Source: Microbacterium murale
GTDB taxonomy: Bacteria; Actinomycetota; Actinomycetes; Actinomycetales; Microbacteriaceae
Direction: 5' to 3'
Length of the DNA: 64,000 nt
Assembly (NCBI RefSeq): GCF_014635185.1
Contig: NZ_BMCM01000001.1
Span: 434,001 to 498,000, forward strand
Shown here: positions 9,957 through 18,785 of the stretch, in pieces
How the letters are laid out: every line of letters begins with the position of its first letter
Position numbering within the stretch: position 1 is the stretch's first letter
Translations under genes and position numbers: made by a program
Notes under the pieces: model-generated
Database searches by the model: none
Seen by the model: the letters and a program-made list of their open reading frames with translations, nothing else
Told to the model about the DNA's origin: nothing

Positions 9957-10934
9957 TCAGTCGCGAAGCCAGCCTGCGGCCTCGGTCGCCCAGTACGTGA
10001 GCACGGCGTCGGCACCGGCGCGACGGATCGACAGCAGCGATTCGAGCACAGCCGCACGACGATCGATCCAGCCGTTCGCGCTCGCGGCCTCGATCATCGC
10101 GTACTCGCCGGAGATCTGATATGCCCACACCGGAATATGCACGGCATCGCGAACCTCACGGAGCACGTCGAGGAAGCTCATGGCCGGCTTGACCATGACG
10201 ATGTCCGCGCCCTCGGCCTCGTCGATCAGCGCCTCGCGCAATCCCTCGCGACGGTTGCCTGGGTCGAGCTGATACGTGCGGCGGTCGCCCTGCAGCTGCG
10301 AGTCGACCGCCTCGCGGAACGGTCCGTAGAAGGCGCTCGCGTACTTGGCCGCATAACCGAGAAGGAGCGTGTCGGTGAAGCCCTCGGCGTCCAGTCCGCG
10401 ACGTATCGCCGCGACCTGGCCGTCCATCATCCCCGACAGCCCCAGCAGGTGCGACCCTGCCCGCGCCTGCGCGAGCGCCATGGCGACATAGCGTTCGAGC
10501 GTCGCGTCGTTGTCCACCGAGCCGTCATCGGCGAGAACGCCGCAGTGTCCGTGATCCGTGAACTCATCCAGGCACAGGTCGGTCTGCACGACGAGCGCAT
10601 CGCCGACCTCCTTGATCAGCGCGGTGGTCGCGACGTTGAGGATGCCGTGCGGATCATCCGCACCGGAGCCGATCGCGTCGCGTACTGCAGGGACGCCGAA
10701 CAGCATCACACCGCCGACGCCTGCCTCTGCCGCCTCGACAGCGGCGCGACGCAGCGAATCGAGCGAGTGCTGGGCGACGCCGGGCATCGACGTGATCTGC
10801 ACGGCCTCGGAGATGCCCTCTCGCACGAACATCGGCAGCACGAGCTGCCGCGGCTCCAACGAGGTCTCGCGCACCAGGTTCCGCACCGCCGACGACTGGC
10901 GGAGCCGGCGCGGGCGGATCTCGGGGAAACTCAC
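9957..10934 (-). CDS. hemB: delta-aminolevulinic acid dehydratase (porphobilinogen synthase)
   Basis: Condenses two 5-aminolevulinates into porphobilinogen. At 325 residues it is the normal length. The two active-site lysines are visible as K197 ([12 protein letters not shown]) and K249 ([13 protein letters not shown], the family signature). The metal-binding loop reads [14 protein letters not shown]: Cys, Asp and Cys stand where the zinc enzymes have three Cys and the magnesium enzymes have Ala, Asp, Asp, so the metal preference is not obvious. The start overlaps the hemD stop as ATGA, implying translational coupling. Confidence 0.96.
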   Translation of the reverse strand: MSFPEIRPRRLRQSSAVRNLVRETSLEPRQLVLPMFVREGISEAVQITSMPGVAQHSLDSLRRAAVEAAEAGVGGVMLFGVPAVRDAIGSGADDPHGILNVATTALIKEVGDALVVQTDLCLDEFTDHGHCGVLADDGSVDNDATLERYVAMALAQARAGSHLLGLSGMMDGQVAAIRRGLDAEGFTDTLLLGYAAKYASAFYGPFREAVDSQLQGDRRTYQLDPGNRREGLREALIDEAEGADIVMVKPAMSFLDVLREVRDAVHIPVWAYQISGEYAMIEAASANGWIDRRAAVLESLLSIRRAGADAVLTYWATEAAGWLRD

Positions 10935-11731
10935 GGCGCGAACTCGTCGGCCGCGTGCGGGAGGGTGAAGTGCGAGACCGCGTCGATGAGCGCATCGACG
11001 GTCTGCCTGTCGGCGACCACGGTGATCGGCAGACCCGCCTTTCGGGCGTCCTTCGCGGTGCGAGGGCCGATGGCTGCGAGCAGCGTGTCGTCCGGGATGT
11101 CGGGGAACTGCTCGCGCACCTGCTGCGCGACCGATCCGCTGGTGATGAGGATCGCATTGATCCGGCCGCTGTCGACATCACGGCGGATGCGGTCGGTCAC
11201 CGGCACGCCGACCGTGCGATAGGCGACGATGCTGGAGACCTCGTGACCCGCCGCGATGAGCGACCGGGTCAGCACGGGCTTCGCGATCTCGCTGCGCAGC
11301 GTCAGGATGCGACGGGGCGACGGCTCGAGGGCGAGCAGCTGCTGCGCCATGCCCTCGGCCGAGTTGTCCTCCTCTGGCACGAGCGCGACCTCGTAGCCGA
11401 CGGCCTGCAGTGCTGCCGCTGTCGTCTCGCCGACCGCGGCGATCTTCGTCGATTTGGGAACGACCGCACGGTGCGCGAACAGCACATCCACCGTCGTTGC
11501 GCTGGTGATCGTGAGCCAGTCGAACTCTCCGGCGGCGAGTTTCGTCAGTGCGTCGTCGAGCGCCGCCTGGTCGTTCGTGGGGCCGAAGTTGATCAGCGGC
11601 GCGACGACGGGAACGGCTCCCTGCGCGCGGAGGCTCGCGGCGACGCCGTCGCCCCAGGGGCCTCCTCGCGGAACGAGGACGCGCCAGCCGGTCAACGGCT
11701 TCTCATGATTCGTTTCGGGTGTGATGCTCAT
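10931..11731 (-). CDS. hemD: uroporphyrinogen-III synthase
   Basis: Closes and inverts ring D of hydroxymethylbilane to give uroporphyrinogen III. The 266-residue protein shows the family pattern: N-terminal WRVLVPRGGPWGD, WLTITSATTVDVLF in the middle and a C-terminal stretch ILITSGSVAQQVRE followed by AIGPRTAKDARKAGL. HemD is poorly conserved, so placement between hemC and hemB adds much to the call. The start is fused to the hemC stop in TGATG and the stop to the hemB start in ATGA, so hemC, hemD and hemB are one coupled unit. Confidence 0.92.
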   Translation of the reverse strand: MSITPETNHEKPLTGWRVLVPRGGPWGDGVAASLRAQGAVPVVAPLINFGPTNDQAALDDALTKLAAGEFDWLTITSATTVDVLFAHRAVVPKSTKIAAVGETTAAALQAVGYEVALVPEEDNSAEGMAQQLLALEPSPRRILTLRSEIAKPVLTRSLIAAGHEVSSIVAYRTVGVPVTDRIRRDVDSGRINAILITSGSVAQQVREQFPDIPDDTLLAAIGPRTAKDARKAGLPITVVADRQTVDALIDAVSHFTLPHAADEFAP

Positions 11732-12741
11732 CAGGATTGCTCTCGGGAGACGAGTCCGGCCGCCCCTTGATCGAGCAGCCGACGGGCGACAGAAAGCCCG
11801 ATCTCGCGCGCTGCGTGATTCGGGTCCGCACCATCGGCAGCATCCGCTCCATTGCCACTGCCGTTCAGACGAATATACCCCCGGCGCAGAGGTTCGGTGA
11901 CGTCGAGGCCGATCCGGCGGTCACCTTCCGGCGCGTAGACAACGGTTCGTACACGCACAGTGTCACCCGTGACAACCGCATGCGCCGCCATCGGCGCCTG
12001 GCATCCGGCATCCAATCCCTCAAGCACGCCGCGCTCCACGGTGATCGCGAGCCGAGTCGCCTCGTCGTCGAGCTCTGCGAGGGCGGCGAGGAGTTCTGCC
12101 GGCGCGTCCGCTGTCGTCTCGACGGCGAGCGAACCCTGCCCAGGCGCGGTCGGCCACTCGGCGAGGCCGAGTTCCTCGCGTGCGAGGGTCACTTCGGATC
12201 CGATCCGCGACAAGCCGGCGGCGGCGAGGATCACGGCATCCAGCTCACCGGATTCGACCCGTCCCATCCGCGAGCCGATGTTGCCGCGGATGTCGATGAC
12301 CTCCGCACGAGGCGCCCGACGACGCACCTGGGCGATGCGCCGCGGCGAACCGGTGCCGACCTTCGCGCCGGGGCGCAGCTCGTGAAGCGGCGTGCCGTTC
12401 TTCGTGAGCACGACGTCTCGAGCGTCTTCGCGCGCCGGCGTCGCGGCGATCACCAGCCCGTCCGGCTCAGCCGTCGGCAGGTCTTTGAGCGAGTGCACCA
12501 GGATGTCGCACTCACCGCTGAGCAGCGCTTCACGCAGACGCGTCGCGAAGATGCCCATGCCGCCGATCTCGGACAGCGATGCACGGTTGGTGTCACCTTC
12601 CGAGACGATGGGGACGAGCTCGACCTTGCGTCCGGAGATCTTCTCCAGCGCGGCGGCGACATGCCCGGACTGCGCCTGCGCGAGTGCGCTTCGGCGCGTG
12701 CCCAGAAGGATCGGGCGCTGACGGATCAGAGTACTCATCAC
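11731..12741 (-). CDS. hemC: hydroxymethylbilane synthase (porphobilinogen deaminase)
   Basis: Polymerises four porphobilinogens into hydroxymethylbilane. Visible family motifs: LGTRRSALAQAQS near the N-terminus, VHSLKDLPT with the catalytic Asp (about 87), GTGSPRR (129-135), IRGNIGSRMG, and the dipyrromethane-cofactor cysteine in LDAGCQAP (C247). The frame opens with GTG immediately followed by ATG (12738); either could be used, and the ATG looks more natural. It begins 3 bp after the hemQ stop, so it is co-transcribed with hemQ. Confidence 0.96.
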   Translation of the reverse strand: MMSTLIRQRPILLGTRRSALAQAQSGHVAAALEKISGRKVELVPIVSEGDTNRASLSEIGGMGIFATRLREALLSGECDILVHSLKDLPTAEPDGLVIAATPAREDARDVVLTKNGTPLHELRPGAKVGTGSPRRIAQVRRRAPRAEVIDIRGNIGSRMGRVESGELDAVILAAAGLSRIGSEVTLAREELGLAEWPTAPGQGSLAVETTADAPAELLAALAELDDEATRLAITVERGVLEGLDAGCQAPMAAHAVVTGDTVRVRTVVYAPEGDRRIGLDVTEPLRRGYIRLNGSGNGADAADGADPNHAAREIGLSVARRLLDQGAAGLVSREQS

Positions 12742-12744
12742 GGC

Positions 12745-13422
12745 CTACTGCAGAACGTCCGCGATCTCGTCGAAGCGGAGCCTGCGGCCCGTGAAGAACG
12801 GGACCTCCTCCTTCACGAATCGACGAGCCTCGGTGTAGCGCAGGTCGCGCATGAGATCGACGAGTTCGGTGACGTCGTCGGCCTCGAGGGGAAGGATCCA
12901 CTCGTAGTCGCCGAGGGCGAAGGCGGCGACGGTGTTGGCGATGACGCCCTTGAACGCCGCACCCTTGCGTCCGTGATCCGCGAGCATCCTGCGCCGGTCC
13001 TCTTCGGGAGCGAGGTACCACTCGGGTGTGCGCACGAACGGGTACAGGCACAGCCAGTCCTTGGGCTCGACGCCCCGGAGGAACCCGGGCACGTGCGCGC
13101 GGTTGAACTCGGCGTCGCGGTGCACACCCATGACGTTCCAGACGGGCAGCAGCGTGCGCAGCAGCTCGGTCCGGCGAAGGCGGCGCAGCGCCTTCTGAAG
13201 TTCTTCGGCCGTATCGCCGTGCAGCCACACGAGCAGATCGGCGTCGGCCTTGAGCCCCGAGACGTCGTAGAAGCCGCGGATGGTGACGCCGGAGTCCTCG
13301 ATGTGCCCGGAGATCGTCTCCAACTCGGTGGCGTCGGTCTCGGCAACCGGTGCATCGGGATTGCGTCGCCATACGGCCCAGAGGGTGAAGCCGGTCGGGT
13401 TCTCTTCGCTCGCGTCGGACAT
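12745..13422 (-). CDS. hemQ: coproheme decarboxylase (chlorite-dismutase family, HemQ/ChdC)
   Basis: Peroxide-dependent decarboxylation of coproheme to heme b, the last step of the coproporphyrin-dependent pathway of Gram-positive bacteria. The 225-residue protein has the family core, including WLCLYPFVRTPEWYLAP with the radical tyrosine position (about Y127) and ADHGR with the proximal heme histidine (about H150). It is not a true chlorite dismutase by context. The ATG at 13422 has CAGACT 6 nt ahead, so a promoter here could drive hemQ to hemL as a leaderless transcript. An in-frame upstream extension crosses the DUF3618 gene and is rejected. Confidence 0.93.
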   Translation of the reverse strand: MSDASEENPTGFTLWAVWRRNPDAPVAETDATELETISGHIEDSGVTIRGFYDVSGLKADADLLVWLHGDTAEELQKALRRLRRTELLRTLLPVWNVMGVHRDAEFNRAHVPGFLRGVEPKDWLCLYPFVRTPEWYLAPEEDRRRMLADHGRKGAAFKGVIANTVAAFALGDYEWILPLEADDVTELVDLMRDLRYTEARRFVKEEVPFFTGRRLRFDEIADVLQ

Positions 13423-13474
13423 GCGTCCAGTCTGCCCCTTTCTCGAGGAAGGAGCGAATGCTGACGGCGGGACG

Positions 13475-13750
13475 TCAGCGGGCGAGAGCGCGCGCGATCG
13501 CCCAGACGAGAGCACCGGCGAATGCGGCGACCCCGACGGCTGCGGCGACCGCGCCGACCGGGTTGCGATCCGCGAACACGCGCGCTTTCGCCACGCCTCG
13601 AACCGAGGCCTTCTCGATGCGACGGGGAAGGTTGCCCTTGACCTCGATCGCCGCGAGTGCGGCCTTGAGTTCGGCACGAGCGGATGCCACGGGGTCGGTG
13701 ATGCCGGCAGGAACGGCGGTACGGGGCAGGTTGAGTTCAGAGTTTGTCAT
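13475..13750 (-). CDS. DUF3618-type small membrane protein
   Basis: 91 residues: a soluble helical N-terminal half (DPVASARAELKAALAAIE, the start of the DUF3618 pattern), a basic segment, then one membrane helix (AVAAAVGVAAFAGALVWAIA) near the C-terminus. No enzymatic motif. The start at 13750 has AAGGA 8 nt ahead; an ATG at 13759 is possible but lacks spacing for a ribosome site. It overlaps the end of the holin-X-like gene and is the third gene of a YtxH/holin-X/DUF3618 cassette, a set that travels together in actinobacteria and is thought to act at the envelope or in stress. Function not established. Confidence 0.75.
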   Translation of the reverse strand: MTNSELNLPRTAVPAGITDPVASARAELKAALAAIEVKGNLPRRIEKASVRGVAKARVFADRNPVGAVAAAVGVAAFAGALVWAIARALAR

Positions 13751-14144
13751 CACCGGCATCCTTCACGATTCGAATATCGGTCGCGACGGCCTGGCCGGGG
13801 TTCTCCCGGCGCAGCACCTTGCGGAATTTGAGCAGCCCGAACACCGCGCAGATCAGGACGCAGAGAAGCAGCAACCCGAGCACGGCGAGCGCGGACAACC
13901 AGACCGGCCACCACGACGACAGCCCGGCCACCGCGAAGACGAGGATCATCGGGATCAGCCAGAACAGGAAGAACAGCGCGATCAGGAACCAGACGCTGCC
14001 GATGCCGGCGTCCTTCGCGGTGCGCGAGATCCAGACCTTCGCCGCCTCGATCTCGGCCTTGACGAGCTTGCTGACGAGTTCGGGGAGATCACCGAGCAGC
14101 GTCAGGAAGCTGTCGTCGGCGCGGTCACGGTATCCGCGGACCAT
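13737..14144 (-). CDS. putative actinobacterial holin-X family protein (phage holin superfamily III)
   Basis: 135 residues with an N-terminal amphipathic part (LLGDLPELVSKLVKAEIEAAKVW) and two strongly hydrophobic helices (about 50-70 and 80-105), followed by a short charged tail. This is the pattern of the Holin-X/DUF1469 family. Despite the name there is no phage context: no lysin, no structural genes, and it is wedged between small envelope genes inside a heme locus. It starts 1 bp after the YtxH-like stop. A housekeeping membrane role is more likely than lysis. Confidence 0.75.
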   Translation of the reverse strand: MVRGYRDRADDSFLTLLGDLPELVSKLVKAEIEAAKVWISRTAKDAGIGSVWFLIALFFLFWLIPMILVFAVAGLSSWWPVWLSALAVLGLLLLCVLICAVFGLLKFRKVLRRENPGQAVATDIRIVKDAGDDKL

Positions 14145-14145
14145 G

Positions 14146-14586
14146 TCAGTTCCCGTTCGTCGTCTTCTTCGCCGCGGAGCCCGTCGACGTGCTCGAGGAG
14201 CCGGCGCCCGTCTTGGCTGCGGGCTTCTTGGCAGCGGGCTTCTTCGCGGCCGCCTTCGCGTCTTCGATCACGTCTTCGGCCACATCGGCGACGTTCTCCG
14301 CCGCCTTCTTGGTGGTGGCGATCGCGGAGTCGAGCTTCTCGCCAGGAGTCGTCCCGTTACCGGCGGACTTGGCGACCTTGACGATCCCAGACCAGACGGC
14401 ACCCGGAATCGCTGCGGCCTTGTCGCCCGCGAACGCCGTGAGCTTGGTGACCTGCTCCTGAACCGGGTCCAGGTGCCAGACCTTGAGCCACTGCGTCTTG
14501 ATCTGCTCGTAGCGCTCGCGTCCGGCGCGCGTGCCGAGTACGTAACCGACGCCGAGTCCGACGACGAGTCCGATCTTCCCCTTCAT
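14146..14586 (-). CDS. YtxH-like protein with Lys/Ala-rich tail
   Basis: 146 residues. The N-terminus has a short glycine-rich hydrophobic segment IGLVVGLGVGYVLGTRAGRERYEQI, the YtxH/general-stress pattern, followed by a helical middle and a low-complexity tail with PAAKKPAAKK repeats ending in Ser/Thr/Gly. The tail resembles histone-like, nucleic-acid-binding tails, but that is only composition. GAGGAG lies upstream of the ATG. First gene of the three-gene cassette, transcribed in the same direction as the heme genes on both sides. Confidence 0.75.
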   Translation of the reverse strand: MKGKIGLVVGLGVGYVLGTRAGRERYEQIKTQWLKVWHLDPVQEQVTKLTAFAGDKAAAIPGAVWSGIVKVAKSAGNGTTPGEKLDSAIATTKKAAENVADVAEDVIEDAKAAAKKPAAKKPAAKTGAGSSSTSTGSAAKKTTNGN

Positions 14587-14660
14587 GGGGTCTCCTCACG
14601 TTGTTCCGGTCAGGCCGCAGGATTCTGCCCCTGTCGGCCAGGTACCCAGCGTAACCCCAT

Positions 14661-14676
14661 ATGCCGATTTCGGCAT
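14661..14676. repeat. 16-bp inverted repeat upstream of the YtxH cassette
   Basis: ATGCCGA-TT-TCGGCAT, a perfect dyad with 7-bp arms, sits between the hemY stop and the YtxH start, beside TATAGAT (minus strand), a possible -10 box. It could be an operator for the cassette or a weak terminator for hemE-hemY. Confidence 0.4.
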
Positions 14677-14709
14677 CTATACCTCAGGGGGTTGACAGCC
14701 AGAGTTCAC

Positions 14710-16203
14710 TTACGTCCAGAGCAGTGCCCTGCGCAGGCGATCAGCCTCGTTCTTCGCATCCGGGATGACCTGGGCCAGGCCCGTTCCGGCGAGCCACGCC
14801 CCGACGACGGCGAGGCCGTCGACCTCCTGAACGGCTGCCCGCACCGCCAGGCGACGCTCAGCCGCTCCGATGAGGGACGCCGGCTGCGCCTGCGTGAATC
14901 GAGCCCGATGCGAGTCGACGAGCATCGACTCCGCGAGCGGCACCCCGAGCATGTCGGCGGCCTCGCTCAGCGCGAGTCGAGCGGCCTCCTCGTCGTCGAG
15001 TCGCGCAGTGGCAGCAGGCTCTCCCTGTGCGCCGAACGACACCCGCACGATGTGACGGCCGGCTGCTGTCTCGCGCAGCCACGCCCACTTCGCGGTGGCG
15101 TGCGTGAGCGCCTTGGCCGCGTGGCTGCCCGGCACCGTGAGCACACCGGTGCCGCGCGGCGCGGCATCGAGCGCCGGGGCGTCGAGCAGCAGGCTCACGA
15201 TCTCGATCTCCGGGGCGGCGCCCGGAGCACCGAGCGCATCGACGTGGGCGTCGAGCAGTGCACGGGCACTGGGCTCGGCGGTGGCGACGATGACGGCATC
15301 CGCCGTGAGCGTCTCCGTGCTGTCGTCCACGTCTTCCGCGGCGTCCGCCCCGTCCTCGCCGGCGGTGTCGGCCTGGAACGTGACGGTCCACCGGTCGCCG
15401 TCCCGAACCAGGGTCTGCACATCGATGCCAGTGCGAACGACGCCACCGAGCTCGGTCAGGTCATTCGCGAGCGCGTCCACGAGAACGCTCATACCGCCGG
15501 CGAGCGCCTCCACGGCGGAACCGGGGGCCTTCTTCGCACGGTCGGCGCGGTCCGCGAGCAGCTGAGCGACGCCTCCCGAGAGCGAACCAGCCCTGGTCAT
15601 GGCCTCGTTGAGACCTGGCGCTGCGACTTCGGTGTCGACGCCGTCGGGATGCGCCGAATAGACGCCGGCGGTCACAGGGGTGACCAGTCGACGCAGCACC
15701 TTGTCGCCCATGCGCGACGACACGAGCTTGCCGAGGCTGTGCTCCTTGCCGATCGTCAGCGGCGGTCGCAGCCGGTCGACGTACGCGCGCCACGCTCCGC
15801 CCCAGCCGATGATCCGACGCACGTCGTCGGCGAACGGGTTCGAGGGGATGCCGAGGATGCCGCCCTTGGGGAGCGGGGCGGGGGCGACGCCGGGAACACC
15901 GACCAGCCACGCACCTGCCGGGTTCGGGGTGACCACGCGATCGGTGAGACCCAGATCGGCGAGCAGATCGCGCACGTGCCCGCCGCGCGTCGCGTAGCTC
16001 TCTGCCCCGGCATCCACCACGATCGAGTCGAGCTCGGCACGGCGGACGGCGCCGCCCAGGACCCCTGCCGCCTCGAGGAGCGTGACCTTCATGCCGACTT
16101 TGGCGCACTCACGGGCGGCGACGAGACCGCCGATGCCGCCGCCGACCACGATGACGTGGCGTTCGGCCGCTCTGGCCGCGAGTTCGACTGGATCGTCCGT
16201 CAT
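14710..16203 (-). CDS. hemY: coproporphyrinogen III oxidase (HemY/CgoX-type, FAD-dependent)
   Basis: FAD enzyme of 497 residues that oxidises coproporphyrinogen III to coproporphyrin III (called protoporphyrinogen oxidase in older annotation). The N-terminal dinucleotide-binding motif is VIVVGGGIGGLVAARECA, followed by LLEAAGVLGGAVR and the conserved DAGAESYATRGG; the C-terminus has the FAD-closing segment VVGAWLAGTGLAQVI. The presence of hemQ nearby argues for the coproporphyrin branch. The start overlaps the hemE stop as ATGA. Confidence 0.93.
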   Translation of the reverse strand: MTDDPVELAARAAERHVIVVGGGIGGLVAARECAKVGMKVTLLEAAGVLGGAVRRAELDSIVVDAGAESYATRGGHVRDLLADLGLTDRVVTPNPAGAWLVGVPGVAPAPLPKGGILGIPSNPFADDVRRIIGWGGAWRAYVDRLRPPLTIGKEHSLGKLVSSRMGDKVLRRLVTPVTAGVYSAHPDGVDTEVAAPGLNEAMTRAGSLSGGVAQLLADRADRAKKAPGSAVEALAGGMSVLVDALANDLTELGGVVRTGIDVQTLVRDGDRWTVTFQADTAGEDGADAAEDVDDSTETLTADAVIVATAEPSARALLDAHVDALGAPGAAPEIEIVSLLLDAPALDAAPRGTGVLTVPGSHAAKALTHATAKWAWLRETAAGRHIVRVSFGAQGEPAATARLDDEEAARLALSEAADMLGVPLAESMLVDSHRARFTQAQPASLIGAAERRLAVRAAVQEVDGLAVVGAWLAGTGLAQVIPDAKNEADRLRRALLWT

Positions 16204-17240
16204 GCCTGCGCCGACTCCGTTCGCGAGTGCACCAGTTCCACGATGCGGGTGAGCTGGTCAGGGTCTGTCTCCGGTGGCACGCCGTGGCCGAGGTTGAGGA
16301 TGTGCGCACGGGCAGCACGGCCGCGCTCGAGCACGTCGAGCACATGCGTCTCGAGAACCTCCCACGGCGCAGACAGCAGTGCCGGGTCGATGTTCCCCTG
16401 CACGGTGACGTCGGGGCCGAGGATGCGGGCGGCCTCATCGAGCGGCTGGCGCCAGTCGACGCCGACGGCGGATGCGATGCCGTCGAGTCTCATGTCATCG
16501 AGGAACGGGCCAGTACCGACTCCGAAGTGGATCACCGGGACGCCGAGGTCCGTCACCGCAGCCTTGGAGTGCGGGGCGATGAACGCGCGATAGTCGGCGG
16601 GGTTGAGTGAGCCTGCCCACGAGTCGAAGAGCTGCACAGTCGCCGCCCCTGCGTCGCGCTGCGCCTCGAGGAAGCGGCGGGAGATCCGCGAGAGCCAGCC
16701 GGCGAGACGATTCCAGGCTTCGGGGTCTGTGTGCATCATGGCGCGGGCGCGGAGGTGCTCTTTTGAAGGACCGCCCTCGACCAGATAAGCGGCGAGCGTG
16801 AACGGCGCACCGGCGAATCCGATCAGCGGGGTGTCGCCGAGCTCGGCGGTGACGATGCGCACGGCCTCGGCGATCGCCGTCGTGTCGAGGGTGTCCGGAT
16901 CGATCGCGGTGATCCGGTCGACATCAGCGCGCGTGCGCACCGGCTCTGCGAACACCGGACCGCGACCGGGCTCGATGACCACGTCGACGCCCGCCAGACG
17001 CAGGGGGATGACGATGTCGCTGAAGAAGACCGCCGCATCCACGCCGTGGCGACGCACCGGCTGCAGAGTGATCTCGGCCGCGAGGTCGGGGGTCAGGCAC
17101 GCGTCCAGCATCCGGGTGCCGACGCGGAGCTCACGATATTCGGGAAGGGAACGTCCGGCCTGACGCATGAACCAGACCGGGGTCTGCTCTGGTCGATCTC
17201 CGGCGAGTGCGCGCAGCAACGGGGCAGTGGATGAGGACAT
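16200..17240 (-). CDS. hemE: uroporphyrinogen decarboxylase
   Basis: Decarboxylates the four acetate side chains of uroporphyrinogen III. The 346-residue product carries both family signatures: PVWFMRQAGRSLPEYRE (21-37) with the substrate-binding Arg, and GFAGAPFTLAAYLVEG. The ATG at 17240 is chosen because TGGACGC directly precedes it and GAAGAT lies 6 nt ahead, matching leaderless spacing elsewhere here; upstream in-frame codons encode no family sequence. It is divergent from hemA and leads the hemE-hemY pair. Confidence 0.96.
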   Translation of the reverse strand: MSSSTAPLLRALAGDRPEQTPVWFMRQAGRSLPEYRELRVGTRMLDACLTPDLAAEITLQPVRRHGVDAAVFFSDIVIPLRLAGVDVVIEPGRGPVFAEPVRTRADVDRITAIDPDTLDTTAIAEAVRIVTAELGDTPLIGFAGAPFTLAAYLVEGGPSKEHLRARAMMHTDPEAWNRLAGWLSRISRRFLEAQRDAGAATVQLFDSWAGSLNPADYRAFIAPHSKAAVTDLGVPVIHFGVGTGPFLDDMRLDGIASAVGVDWRQPLDEAARILGPDVTVQGNIDPALLSAPWEVLETHVLDVLERGRAARAHILNLGHGVPPETDPDQLTRIVELVHSRTESAQA

Positions 17241-17323
17241 GCGTCCATCTTCCCATCCGGTCTCTGTGGGCGCCCGGTGGCCGCGTCCAGGAGGCACTCC
17301 GGAAGGCGGCGTAGGATGTCCTT

Positions 17324-18625
17324 GTGCTGCTGTGTGTGACGGCGAACCACAAGACCGCCTCTTTCGAAATGCTCGAACGACTGAGCCGCACCCCCGACGA
17401 CGTCGCGCCGAATCTTCTGCGCCTCGCTCCGTGCGTGCAGGGGGCAGTCGTCGTATCCACGTGCAACCGCTTCGAGGCGTACGTCGAGGTCGACGAACCG
17501 GTGACCGCAGCCGGCGCCGTCGGCGTCGAGGCCGTGCTCGAGGCGATCGAGCAGTCCGCCGGCATCCCCACCGAGGAGTTGGACGGCGCGTACGCCGTGC
17601 ACTCCGGCCGCAGGGTCGCCGAGCACCTGTTCGCTGTTGCGTCGGGTCTGGAATCCGTCGTCTCCGGCGAGGGCGAGATCGCCGGCCAGGTGCGGCGCGC
17701 GCTCACGACAGCCCGTAAGCACGGCACCACCTCCCCCGAACTCGAGCGGCTCTTCCAGCGAGCCAGCCAGGCGCAGCGCAAGGTCAAGAACGTCACCGCA
17801 CTGGGACGTGCCGGCCGGTCGCTGGTCCGCCTCGCGCTCGAACTGGCCGACAGTCGCATCGCCGACTGGTCCGCCGAGCGCGTGCTCCTCGTGGGCACGG
17901 GTTCGTACGCCGCCGTGACGCTCGCGACACTCCGTGAGCGCGGTGCGACGAACATCTCGGTGTACTCGCCGTCCGGCCGTGCAGAGCTCTTCGCCAAGAA
18001 GCACGACATCACGGCCGTTGCCGAAGCCGATTACGCGCGCATCGCGACGGCGTCGAGCCTGCTGATCACCTGCACCACCGCGACCGAGCCCGTGCTCGGC
18101 CGTGCTCAACTGCAGGGTCAGGCACGAGACTCGGCTGCCGGATGCCCCATGGGCCAGCAGACCTCGCAGCTCGTGATCGACCTGGGCATGCCGCGCAACG
18201 TCGACCCCGACATCGCGAGCCTCGAGGGCGTCGCGCTGCTCGACCTCGAGACGATCCGTCTGCACGCGCCCCTCGAGGAGCTGCAGGCGACGGATGCCGC
18301 GCGCACAGTGGTTCGCGAGGCCGCAGACACGTTCCACGTCGTCGGCGCGCAGCAGAGCGTGACGCCTTCGGTCGTCGCATTCCGCACGCACATCCTCTCG
18401 CTCATGGAAGCCGAGATCGAGCGCGCTCGCTCCCGCGGCGACGAAGGCGGCAAGGTCGAGCAGGCCATGCGCCACCTCGCCGGCGTGCTGACGCACACCC
18501 CGACGACGCGGGCGCACGAGCTCGCGGCTCAGGGCCGCGGCGACGAGTTCGCTGCCGCGCTCGAGACGCTGTACGGCATCACGGCCGAGGTCGCCACCGA
18601 GGCGCCAGCGGCCGAATCCGCCTGA
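17324..18625 (+). CDS. hemA: glutamyl-tRNA reductase
   Basis: First enzyme of the C5 heme route: reduces glutamyl-tRNA to glutamate-1-semialdehyde with NADPH. The catalytic cysteine is in VVSTCNRFE (C47); the allosteric-site region and GLESVVSGEGEIAGQVRRA follow, then the NADPH-binding VLLVGTGSYA (where many homologues have GAGEM) and a C-terminal dimerisation helix. 433 residues, normal length. The GTG is 6 nt after TAGGAT, so this is probably a leaderless transcript reading away from hemE; the 83-bp gap must hold both promoters. Confidence 0.94.
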   Translation: MLLCVTANHKTASFEMLERLSRTPDDVAPNLLRLAPCVQGAVVVSTCNRFEAYVEVDEPVTAAGAVGVEAVLEAIEQSAGIPTEELDGAYAVHSGRRVAEHLFAVASGLESVVSGEGEIAGQVRRALTTARKHGTTSPELERLFQRASQAQRKVKNVTALGRAGRSLVRLALELADSRIADWSAERVLLVGTGSYAAVTLATLRERGATNISVYSPSGRAELFAKKHDITAVAEADYARIATASSLLITCTTATEPVLGRAQLQGQARDSAAGCPMGQQTSQLVIDLGMPRNVDPDIASLEGVALLDLETIRLHAPLEELQATDAARTVVREAADTFHVVGAQQSVTPSVVAFRTHILSLMEAEIERARSRGDEGGKVEQAMRHLAGVLTHTPTTRAHELAAQGRGDEFAAALETLYGITAEVATEAPAAESA

Positions 18626-18666
18626 GCCGCCGTTCGCCCGCCCTTCACATTGCACTTCTGGTCACC

Positions 18667-18764
18667 TGGCCCTTCACATCACCGGGGACGCCGCCGCCGA
18701 CGCGCTGCTGACCGACAACCGGCTCGCTCTGCTGGTGGGGATGCTGCTGGACCAGCGTGTGCGC
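18667..18764 (+). pseudogene. truncated duplicate of the 5' end of the HhH-GPD gene
   Basis: 98 bp matching the first 98 bp of the intact HhH-GPD gene (19594-19691) at an exact 927-bp offset with only six mismatches. The reading frame is kept for 33 codons, but the start codon is CTG instead of ATG and a TAA follows at once (18765-18767). Homology stops abruptly at both ends. It lies directly after hemA and brackets, with the intact copy, a methyltransferase gene. A third CCCTTCACAT occurs at 18641. No promoter or ribosome site is evident, so it is most likely a relic. Confidence 0.85.
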
Positions 18765-18785
18765 TAACCATTAACTGCGCGAAGA

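Noticed and set aside
13737-14144. Holin-X gene as evidence of a prophage
   Set aside because: No phage structural, lysis or integrase genes nearby; the family is common on actinobacterial chromosomes.
13744-16593. 949-codon plus-strand frame across the YtxH cassette, hemY and hemE
   Set aside because: Runs antisense through several well-supported genes and shows no recognisable domain or ribosome site.
17093-18655. 520-codon minus-strand frame opposite hemA
   Set aside because: Antisense to a gene with all glutamyl-tRNA reductase motifs; composition is shadow-like.
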